From contig JAQUAI010000011.1 of NCBI GenBank assembly GCA_028687335.1, positions 1 to 64,000 on the forward strand: a DNA stretch of 64,000 nt, read 5' to 3'. A program made the translations under genes and the position numbers. Positions 48,576 to 56,983 of this stretch are shown one piece after another (within the stretch, counting starts at the first letter, position 1; the number at the start of each line of letters is the position of its first letter). Source of the stretch: Gallionella sp. (GTDB lineage Bacteria; Pseudomonadota; Gammaproteobacteria; Burkholderiales; Gallionellaceae). The notes beneath the pieces are model-generated. The model searched no databases, was not told the DNA's origin, and saw only the letters and a list, made by a program, of their open reading frames with translations.

Positions 48576-49102
48576 GGCACGACGGGAGCAACATCCGAAC
48601 TAGGGGCGGGAGCCGGGGTGGGTTTTGGCGCGCGATAGGGTGCGGTTGCCGGATAACCCGCCACGTCCAATTCGCTCGCCCAACTTGCCGAGCTATAGCC
48701 GATCAGAAAATTTTTGCCGACCGACAGCGAAGGTATCTGGTCACTGCCAGACTTGGCTTTGAATGCGTCGATCTCTTCTTTCATCACCAGCTTTTGCTCA
48801 TCGAATGGAATCCCGCGTTTGTTCAGATAAGCGCGTGCTTCATCGCATGCACTACCGCAGCCCTCACCCACATACAGCGTAACGGGGAAACGTTCGCGCG
48901 CGCGGCGTGCGGCATAGGGCAAATTTTCATCGGATGAAGCATTGATGTGGAATTTTTTTTCTTCCACCTGCGTCGCATCAAGTGCCGGTCGATCACCGTA
49001 ATGCACCTTGCCCTGCGCATCAACCCAGCGATACAACTCGCCCGCCTGAGCAGACATCGCCGCAAGCAAAGCGGCAGAAATAAACCATGTTATTCGTCCC
49101 AT
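48572..49102 (-). CDS. Exported DUF4124-glutaredoxin-like protein
   Basis: From the ATG at 49102, behind AGGAG with 7-bp spacing, the protein has 176 residues. A signal peptide of about 20 residues ends SAQA. A DUF4124 module follows (LYRWVDAQGKVHYGDRP), then a glutaredoxin-like fold containing VTLYVGEGCGSACDEARAYL, IPSLSVGKNFLIGYSS and a proline-rich tail. The redox site is C-G-S-A-C (CxxxC) and not the usual CxxC, which may alter or abolish thiol-disulfide chemistry. A longer frame upstream is not supported. xthA follows with an ATGA overlap. Confidence 0.78.
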   Translation of the reverse strand: MGRITWFISAALLAAMSAQAGELYRWVDAQGKVHYGDRPALDATQVEEKKFHINASSDENLPYAARRARERFPVTLYVGEGCGSACDEARAYLNKRGIPFDEQKLVMKEEIDAFKAKSGSDQIPSLSVGKNFLIGYSSASWASELDVAGYPATAPYRAPKPTPAPAPSSDVAPVVP

Positions 49103-49145
49103 ATTTATCTCCTTTCTGAGCCAATCAACGCCCGGGCAACTGGGC

Positions 49146-51173
49146 TCACACCAAGCCGTTATGCCGCAACAGCGCATCAATGTTCGGCTCACGCCCACGG
49201 AATGCACCAAACGACTGCATCGCCGGACGCGCGCCGCCCACCGCCAAGATTTCGGCACGAAAACGCGCGCCGACATCGGGGTTCAACACGCCGTGCTCCT
49301 CGAACAAGCTATACGCGTCGGCAGACAATACCTCCGCCCACTTATAGCTGTAATAGCCTGCGGAATAACCGCCGGAGAAGATGTGCGCAAAACTCTGCGG
49401 AAAGCGATTGAACTCAGGCGGGATCAGCACTGCCACTTCGGCGCGCACTTCGTCCAGTAACTGCAATATCGTCTTGCCTTGACCGACTGCAAAGTGGCTA
49501 TGCATCAGCATATCAAACAGCGCGAATTCGATCTGGCGCAGCGTCTGCAAACCGCTTTGGAAATTCTTCGCGGCCAGCATTTTGTCAAACAAATCGCGCG
49601 GCAGGCTTGCGCCGTTTTCCGCATGGCGTGTCATGCCCTGCAACACATCCCACTCCCAGCAGAAGTTCTCCATGAACTGGCTAGGCAACTCGACCGCATC
49701 CCACTCCACACCGTTGATGCCGGATACGCCCATGTCCTCAACCTCGGTCAGCAGATGATGCAAACCGTGACCGCATTCGTGGAACAGCGTGATGACTTCG
49801 TCGTGCGTAAACAGCGCGGGCTTACCCCCCACCGGCGCGGAAAAGTTGCAATTGAGATAGGCCACTGGCGTTTGAATACCGCCATCGACTTTGCGACGAC
49901 GGGTGATAACTTCGTCCATCCACGCGCCGCCACGCTTGCTATTACGCGCGTACATATCCAAATAGAATTGGCCGACCAGCTGATTTTGCGCGTTGCGCAT
50001 ATCGAAAAAGCGCACATCCTCGTGCCACAGTGGTGCGCTGGCGGGCGTAATGCGCAGGCCATACAGCGTTTCAATCAGTTTGAACAAACCGTCCAGCACT
50101 GCATCTTCAGGAAAGTATTGTTTTACCTCCTGCTCGGAAAATGCGTAACGCTGCTCGCGCAGTTTTTCGCTGGCAAATGCCACGTCCCACGAATGCAACT
50201 CGGCCAAGCCCAACTCGGTTGCAGCGAATGCGCGCAACTCCTGCAAATCGCGTTCGGCAAAAGGACGCGCGCGCCCAGCCAACTCGCGCAAAAATTCGGC
50301 CACCTGCTGCGGTGATTCCGCCATCTTGCTCGCCAGCGACAGCTCACCGAAATTGGCAAACCCAAGCAAGGCCGCCTCTTCCGCGCGTAAAGCTACAATC
50401 TCATCCATCAGCGGCGTATTGTCCAACTCTGGCTTGCCAAATTCGGAAGCACGCGTGGCATAAGCGCGATACAGTTTTTCGCGCAGTTCGCGGCGCTCCG
50501 CAAACTGCATCACCGGCAGATACGACGGCGCTTTCAGCGTGAATAACCAGCCCGTCTTGCCTGCCGCATCCGCTGCCTCACGCGCGGTTTGCAACACATC
50601 CTCGGGCAGACCGTTCAACTCACCGCGATTCTCGACCACCAGCGTGTACGCGTTAGTCGCATCCAGCAGATTGTCGGAAAAGCGCGAAGTCAGTTCGGAC
50701 TGGCGTTCCTGAATTTCCAGATAGCGCTTCTTTTGATCGTCCGGCAACTCCGCCCCGCCCAGACGAAAATCGCGCAACTCGTTCTCGATAATCTTTTTGC
50801 GTGCCGCACTCAGCGTGGCAAATTCGGCGCTGTTGCGCAGCGCTTTGAATTTATCGAACAGCGCAAGGTTTTGCCCCAGCTCGGCGTAATACTGCGTGAT
50901 CTTCGGCAACGTGGTGTTATACGCCTCGCGCAATTCGGGCGAATTCATCACCGCATTCAAATGCCCAACTGGTCCCCACGCACGCGCCACGCGCTCGTTG
51001 GCATCTTCCATCGGCGACACAAAAAGATCCCACGCGGGCGGTGCGGAGTCGGCAATCAGCCGCGCCACCAGCGCGCGGTTCTCGTCCAGCAACTGCTCGA
51101 TGGCAGGCGCAACGTGTTCAGGTTTGATCTCCGCAAAACGCGGCAGACCGGAGCAATCAAGCAATGGATTCAT
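49146..51173 (-). CDS. prlC: Oligopeptidase A (M3 family)
   Basis: PrlC degrades signal peptides and other oligopeptides in the cytoplasm. The start is the ATG at 51173 (MNPLLDCSGLPRF), preceded by AGGT; the ATG at 51188 would add five codons. The 675-residue metallopeptidase contains the zinc-binding HECGHGLHH in ITLFHECGHGLHHLLTEV and the downstream Glu in GINGVEWDAVELPSQ. YSYKWAEVLSADAY and the RDLFDKMLAAKNFQSG region are M3 hallmarks. Length fits. It is divergent from the diguanylate cyclase gene at 51370. Confidence 0.95.
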   Translation of the reverse strand: MNPLLDCSGLPRFAEIKPEHVAPAIEQLLDENRALVARLIADSAPPAWDLFVSPMEDANERVARAWGPVGHLNAVMNSPELREAYNTTLPKITQYYAELGQNLALFDKFKALRNSAEFATLSAARKKIIENELRDFRLGGAELPDDQKKRYLEIQERQSELTSRFSDNLLDATNAYTLVVENRGELNGLPEDVLQTAREAADAAGKTGWLFTLKAPSYLPVMQFAERRELREKLYRAYATRASEFGKPELDNTPLMDEIVALRAEEAALLGFANFGELSLASKMAESPQQVAEFLRELAGRARPFAERDLQELRAFAATELGLAELHSWDVAFASEKLREQRYAFSEQEVKQYFPEDAVLDGLFKLIETLYGLRITPASAPLWHEDVRFFDMRNAQNQLVGQFYLDMYARNSKRGGAWMDEVITRRRKVDGGIQTPVAYLNCNFSAPVGGKPALFTHDEVITLFHECGHGLHHLLTEVEDMGVSGINGVEWDAVELPSQFMENFCWEWDVLQGMTRHAENGASLPRDLFDKMLAAKNFQSGLQTLRQIEFALFDMLMHSHFAVGQGKTILQLLDEVRAEVAVLIPPEFNRFPQSFAHIFSGGYSAGYYSYKWAEVLSADAYSLFEEHGVLNPDVGARFRAEILAVGGARPAMQSFGAFRGREPNIDALLRHNGLV

Positions 51174-51369
51174 AGTGACCTGCATCAAAAACGGGAATAA
51201 ATGTCGGCACGCATTATCGCATCAGACCTTTGTTTGGCGATAAAGATACAGCGAAATGCACCCGATGATACTCATTAGCCCACGTCTTCCAAGCCTTCAA
51301 GCGCTCTTCCGCCTATAATCCCCGCACCGAGCGGGTAATTATTTCCGCGACCCTAAAGGTGTTCAAACC

Positions 51370-53076
51370 ATGTTGAACTCAATACGCACACGCTGGCATA
51401 AGTTAGGGGTACAGGAAAAACTGCATATCCTGATTCAAGGCTCGCTTATTTTCTTGTTTGTCATCTCAATGAATTGGGTGATCGAACGCTTTGAGCAGCA
51501 GATCATCGCTCACGCCGAGCAGCGCGCTGACGAAACGGCGGATGGTCTGATCAATGGCATGAACTTGCTGATGCTGACCGGCACGATTTCCGATCCAGCT
51601 AACCGTCAGTTGCTTATCGAAAAGATGGCCAAGTCTGACGGCATCAAGCAGCTACGCATCGTGCGCGGACAGTCGGTCATTGATCAATTCGGTCCCGGCT
51701 TGCCCGAGGAACAGGCGATAGACGAGCTGGATCGGCAAGTACTTCGCACCGGCAAGCCTGCTTTCCAGCGCATCAATGAGGCCGGTCAGGCTCCGGCACT
51801 TCGCGTGGTGGTGCCGTTTATTGCGACGGAAAATTTTCGCGGCACGAACTGTCTTTCTTGCCATCACGGTGCGCCCGGCAGTGTCAACGGGGCGGCCAGT
51901 GTAACGATCGATTTGAGCAAAGATGCGGCAAATCTGGCCGATTTGAAAGCGAATCTGTGGTGGGGGCATCTCGTCATTCAGCTATTGTTGTCGGTGCTGA
52001 TTTGGTGGTTTGTGCGCGCACTCATCGTGCGCAATATCGCCGAGCCGGTGAAAAAGCTGCAATTGGCAATGGCCGAAATTCAGCACAGCAAAGACTTGTC
52101 AAAACGTGCTGATGTGAATGAGCGCAACCCGGACATCGGTGCCATGGCACACAATTTCAACGATCTGCTGGCCAGTCTTGAACGTGCCAACGAGCGGCTC
52201 GATTTGTTTGCTCGAATGTTCGAAAACAGCAGCGAAGCCATCATCATCACCGATGCTAACAGGCGCATCATTACGGTCAATCCGGCCTTCGAACATATCA
52301 CTCAATTCAGTTCGGCAGAGGTGGTCGGACAAAATCCGAAGATTCTCAGCTCAGGCAAACAGACCGACGAGTTTTATCAGCAAATGTGGACTGCGATCAA
52401 CACCGCAGGACAATGGTCGGGCGAGATATGGAACCGACGTAAAAACGGCGATGTGTATCCAGAATGGCTGTCTATTGGCGCGGTAATAAATGCCAAAGGC
52501 GAGGTGATTAATTACGTCGCCCTTTTTTCCGACATCACTCAGCGCAAAGAGGCCGAGCAGCGTATTGAGTTTATGGCGCACTACGATGCGCTCACCAAGC
52601 TACCCAACCGCGTACTGTTCCATGACCGCCTAAAACGCGCACTGGTGTTGGCGCAGCGCAATCAAAGCAAAGTCGGCCTGATGTTCCTCGATTTGGATAA
52701 ATTCAAATCGATCAATGACACGCTCGGCCATCTGGCGGGCGATCAGTTATTACAATCGGTGGCAGAGCGGCTGCGGTCATGCGTACGCGAATCCGACACG
52801 GTCTGCCGTCAAGGCGGGGATGAGTTCATCGTCTTGCTGGAAGAGATTAAAACCACGGACGATATCAGTCTGGTCGCGCACAAAATCATGCAAGCCATGT
52901 CGCTTCCGCATCGCTTGGGCGAAGTGGAGCGCATCGTTAGCTTCAGCATCGGCGCGGCACTCTATCCCGATCATGCGCAAGACGATGAAATGCTGACTCG
53001 TCGCGCCGATGAAGCCATGTATTTAGCCAAAGAAACTGGGCGCAACAATTTCAAGCTTTACCATCCGTCGGAGTAA
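51370..53076 (+). CDS. Membrane diguanylate cyclase with periplasmic CxxCH motif
   Basis: The 568-residue protein makes c-di-GMP. A membrane helix (about 22-40) leads to a periplasmic domain of about 150 residues carrying C161-L-S-C164-H165-H, a c-type haem attachment motif resembling Tll0287-like sensors. A second helix (about 196-216) precedes a HAMP segment (215-268) and a PAS domain (about 280-395, FENSSEAIIITDANRR). The GGDEF domain (about 400-566) has the intact motif CRQGGDEFIV and an I-site RESD five residues before it, so product inhibition is expected. A TATAAT at 51314-51319 and a GC hairpin lie upstream. Haem binding is inferred, not shown. Confidence 0.88.
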   Translation: MLNSIRTRWHKLGVQEKLHILIQGSLIFLFVISMNWVIERFEQQIIAHAEQRADETADGLINGMNLLMLTGTISDPANRQLLIEKMAKSDGIKQLRIVRGQSVIDQFGPGLPEEQAIDELDRQVLRTGKPAFQRINEAGQAPALRVVVPFIATENFRGTNCLSCHHGAPGSVNGAASVTIDLSKDAANLADLKANLWWGHLVIQLLLSVLIWWFVRALIVRNIAEPVKKLQLAMAEIQHSKDLSKRADVNERNPDIGAMAHNFNDLLASLERANERLDLFARMFENSSEAIIITDANRRIITVNPAFEHITQFSSAEVVGQNPKILSSGKQTDEFYQQMWTAINTAGQWSGEIWNRRKNGDVYPEWLSIGAVINAKGEVINYVALFSDITQRKEAEQRIEFMAHYDALTKLPNRVLFHDRLKRALVLAQRNQSKVGLMFLDLDKFKSINDTLGHLAGDQLLQSVAERLRSCVRESDTVCRQGGDEFIVLLEEIKTTDDISLVAHKIMQAMSLPHRLGEVERIVSFSIGAALYPDHAQDDEMLTRRADEAMYLAKETGRNNFKLYHPSE

Positions 53077-53148
53077 ACTCTGCCCGCAGCCGTTTTAGCA
53101 ATACCAGACCCTAAGCCCATAGATGGCGGGCTGGAGAATGAGGAGATT

Positions 53149-54135
53149 ATGAACACACCACCCGATCCGTCACGGCGGATGTTTTTGCACGTGTTAGCCG
53201 CTTTGGGGCTGCTCGGCTTGGGCGGCTGCACGCCGCCGCGCTCACCGCTTAAAATTTCCGGGCAGATCTGGCCGGGTTTCGAGTTTATGTTTCTGGCGCG
53301 CGATCTAGGATGGATGGACAACAACGAAATTCGTCTAATCGAAACCACCGATGCCACCGATTCAGCACAGTTACTCGCTGAAGGGTTAGTTGACGGCGCG
53401 GCACTGACGCTAGATGAGGTGCTACGCATTCGCGCCAGCGGGCTCCCTTTGATTGTGGTCAATATATTCGACTTTTCGGCTGGGGCAGATATGTTACTGG
53501 TCAGACCCGGTATTCATTCGCTCGCCGAGTTGCGCGGCAAACGCATCGGCGTGGAAGAAACTGCGCTTGGCGGGCTGATGCTCTCCAAAGCATTGCAACA
53601 TGGCCACTTATCAATCAAACAAGTCGAATTGGTTCACGCCAGCGTGGACGAGCACGAGTCGCTTTGGCAGCACGGTAAGGTGGATGCCTTGGTCACTTAC
53701 AATCCGGTAGCCGCCCGCCTAGAACGGCAAGGTGCACAACGAATATTCGACACGCGCGCCATTCCCAATAGCGTGGTGGATGTGTTGGCGGTAACGCCGC
53801 ATGCATTGCAAGAACATTCCACCGCCATCAAAAAATTAGTTGATGCACATCACCGTGCTCGCGCGTATTTCAAAACCCAACCGCTGGATGCGCATCTGCA
53901 CATGGCCGCCCGCTTGGGCACCAGTGCCGATCATGTGAGTGACGAGTTCGAGGGGCTGCGTTTGGTGGATGTGGAAGAAAATCGGCGCTTACTAGCAGCG
54001 ACCAACAGCCCCTTACTACAAAGCGCGCGCGATCTGGTTGCCACTATGTTGCAACAGCAATTGCTGGCGCGGGAAGATGCACTCGACGGGCTATTTGACG
54101 CGGGTTATCTGCCGGCAGCGGGAGTGGCTCCATGA
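53149..54135 (+). CDS. ABC-type substrate-binding lipoprotein (SsuA/NMT1/THI5 class)
   Basis: This 328-residue protein has a Tat motif SRRMFLH (residues 8-14) merging with a lipobox LGGC (Cys27), so it is probably exported folded and lipidated. The mature part has the periplasmic binding-protein fold of the SsuA/NMT1/THI5 superfamily: LKISGQIWPGFEFMF, DGAALTLDEVLRIRASG, ADMLLVRPGIHSLAELRGKRIGV (motif given in parts: LAELRGKRIGVEE) and VDALVTYNPVAARLE. No permease or ATPase lies beside it. Instead its end overlaps the next gene, a membrane GGDEF-EAL protein, by four bases (ATGA). It may therefore act as a signal receptor. GAGGAG precedes the start. Confidence 0.88.
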   Translation: MNTPPDPSRRMFLHVLAALGLLGLGGCTPPRSPLKISGQIWPGFEFMFLARDLGWMDNNEIRLIETTDATDSAQLLAEGLVDGAALTLDEVLRIRASGLPLIVVNIFDFSAGADMLLVRPGIHSLAELRGKRIGVEETALGGLMLSKALQHGHLSIKQVELVHASVDEHESLWQHGKVDALVTYNPVAARLERQGAQRIFDTRAIPNSVVDVLAVTPHALQEHSTAIKKLVDAHHRARAYFKTQPLDAHLHMAARLGTSADHVSDEFEGLRLVDVEENRRLLAATNSPLLQSARDLVATMLQQQLLAREDALDGLFDAGYLPAAGVAP

Positions 54136-56971
54136 TATTTAAACCATTCAATCGCCTACCTTTACGTTTTAGCCTGCCGCTAGTGGTGCTGGTAAGCTTT
54201 CTGTTTGCCACGCTGATCTCGCTGATGATCGGCTTGCATCAGGCACACGAGCAATTGCTGGAAGCCGCCTCGCAACATGCGCGCGCCGAAGCGCACCGTT
54301 TTGCCCGCCGCGCCGAAAACGAACTTTCGCACGACACCAAAGACGTACGGCGCATGATTATGCTGCACGCCGCCGAGGTGGAAGACTTTAACTCCACCAT
54401 GACAGCATTGCTCGACCCGCAGGGACGGGTGATCTATTCCTTCCGCAGCGATTGGAGCGGACGTGAATTTGGCGCAGTACATCCGGGCTGGGACAAGCAG
54501 CGCTTTTTGCGAGTGCAGCAAGGAATAACCAGCGATATCAGCCTTGATGTCGAGCATGAAAAATTAAGCGTGCTCACTCCCTACCTTTATCCGCGCGACG
54601 AATCACGTATCGCTTCCATACAAAAAGGCGTGGTGTATGTGGAATACGATTTGCGCCCCGCGTATGTCATCGCTCGGCACCACGAACTGGAACATCACGC
54701 CCCGCATTTACTGGCGGCACTGCTGGCTTTTTTGCTGCTGGCATGGTGGTTGCGCCGTAATCTTTATCAGCCGATTAACGAGCTTTCCCGTCACACCAAA
54801 CGGATCGGCTCCGGCCTGCCATCGGTTGTGTCCGCCAATGATTTCCCCGGTGAGTTGCAAGATCTCGGCCACAGCCTTGCCGATATGGGCGAGCAACTGC
54901 GGCGCGAACAGCACAACTTAATTCAAGAACGTGACCGTAGCCAGCAGTACCTCGCCACCGTCAATGCCATCGTGGTGGTGCTCGACAACGAAGGCCGCGT
55001 GCAAATGATTAACCGCAAAGGCTGTGAGTTGCTGGGGTGGACAGAAACTGAGCTGCTTGGCCACAACTGGTTTGTCCGCTGCCTGCCGCAGCCGCAGGGC
55101 ATGACCGAGGTTTATCCGATATTTCGCCGCATGATGGCGGGTGACCTTCAAGCCGTCGAATATTTCGAAAACTCGATTCTCGCCAAAGATGGTTCGCGCC
55201 ACTTGATTGCTTGGCACAACGGCTATTTCAAAGACGACGCGGGCAACATTACCGGCACCATTTCGTCCGGAGAGGACATCAGCAAGCGTGCCGCACAGGA
55301 AGAAACGCTGCGCAAATTAAATCAGGCCGTCGAGCAAAGTCCAGAAAGCATCGTAATTACCGATCTGCTCGGCAATATCGAGTACGTCAACGAAAGTTTC
55401 GTACGTACCACCGGTTACGCGCGCGAGGAAGTATTGGGACGCAATCCGCGCATGCTGCAATCGGGAAAAACACCGAAGTCGATTTATACCGCCATGTGGG
55501 AAGCGCTAAAACGCGGTGATGTTTGGCAAGGTGAATTCACTAACGGCGACGCAACGGCGGCGAATATGTCATCGCTGCCACGCTTTCCGCCGTGCGCGAT
55601 GCACGCGGTCAACCCAGCCACTATGTCGCGGTGGAGCAGGACATCACCGCGCGCAAACAGGATGCGCAAACTATTCATCATCTGGCAAATTTCGACGCGC
55701 TTACCGGCCTGCCCAACCGTGCCATGCTGCTCGACCGCATTGAAATGATGCTGCCTTTTGCACGCCGCCAAAAACGTCAGGATGCGCTGCTGGTACTTAA
55801 TATCGACCGCTTCAAAACGCTCAACGATGCGCGCGGCCATGCCACCGGCGATCTGCTGTTACAGGCAGTGGCTTTGCGCATCAAAGAGGTGTTGCGCGAA
55901 GGCGATTTACTGGCGCGTATGGGTGGTGATGAGTTTGCCATTCTGGTGCCGGAGCTAGCCTCGCGCAGCGACGATGCCATGCTGCGTATGTTGCATATCG
56001 CCGAACATGTACACGATAGCTTGCACATTCCTTTTGCTGTGGACGGCGAGACCATCCGGCTCGGTGCAAGCATGGGCATTGCGCTCTTCCCACAAAATGC
56101 CGACGACTCGCAAATCGACATTTTGCGCCGTGCCAATACCGCACTGCACCAAGCCAAAACACAGGGCGGCGGGCGTACCGCATTTTTTGAAAGCGCAATG
56201 GACGAGGCGGCCAAACAACGATTTCAGGTGGAACGCGAACTGCGTACCGCCATCCCCAATGGTGAGTTGCGCGTGTTCCTGCAACCGCAGGTGGATGCTC
56301 AAGGCAATATGGTTGCCGCCGAGGCGCTGGTACGCTGGCAACACCCGCAGCGCGGACTACTCGCACCAGGTGTGTTCATCCCCATCGCGGAAGAGAGCGA
56401 TTTGATTGTCGATCTCGATGACTGGATGCTGGCCGAGGTATGCCGTTTACTGGCACGGGATATGTTTGCAGGTCGCCAGTTCCGCATCGCGGTCAACGTC
56501 AGCCCACGCCAATTCCGCAAGGCGGGGTTTGCCGAAGGCGTGCTGGCTCGCTTGCGCAACAGCGGTGCCGAAGCCAGCCACCTCACACTGGAAGTTACCG
56601 AGGGACTCATGTTGCAAGATGTGAATTCGGTTATCGCCACAATGAGCGGCCTGTCCAACAGCGGCATCCATTTTTCCGTGGACGACTTTGGTACGGGCTA
56701 TTCCTCGCTCGCCTACCTAAAGCGGTTGCCGCTTAACGAGCTCAAGATCGATAAGACGTTCGTGCAAGACGCACCCAGCGACCCGGATGATGCGGCACTG
56801 GTTGAAGGTATGCTGTCGCTCGCCAAACACTTGCACCTGAGCGTGGTGGCCGAAGGCGTGGAGACACAGGCACAAGCCGACTTCCTCAACGCGCACGGTA
56901 CGGTTATTCATCAAGGCTATTTGTTCGGCAAACCCGAACCGGCCGAAACAATATTGGCAAAATTAAAATAA
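54132..56971 (+). pseudogene. Membrane PAS-PAS-GGDEF-EAL protein, frameshifted
   Basis: Two frames together encode a dual-domain c-di-GMP protein of about 946 residues. Frame one (from 54132) has a helix at about 13-34, a periplasmic domain, a helix at about 196-214, HAMP, and two PAS domains, up to WQGEFTN. Frame two continues with RRNGGEYVI and an intact GGDEF (RMGGDEFAIL, I-site REGD). An intact EAL domain (AAEALVRWQHP, VDDFGTGYSSLAYLKRLP) follows. The break falls at 55544-55547. Restoring one C there makes the PAS segment read as in the paralogue at 51370. The lesion is either a real mutation or a base-calling error. The SBP gene overlaps its start. Confidence 0.85.
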
Positions 56972-56983
56972 AGGCATTGCAGT

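Noticed and set aside
49479-50315. 278-codon frame opposite prlC
   Set aside because: Antisense to the M3 peptidase, including its HEXXH region, with no family features.
51314-51369. Possible c-di-GMP riboswitch in the leader of the 51370 cyclase
   Set aside because: Only a CCCGC/GCGGG hairpin is present; the conserved GEMM tetraloop and receptor bases are missing.
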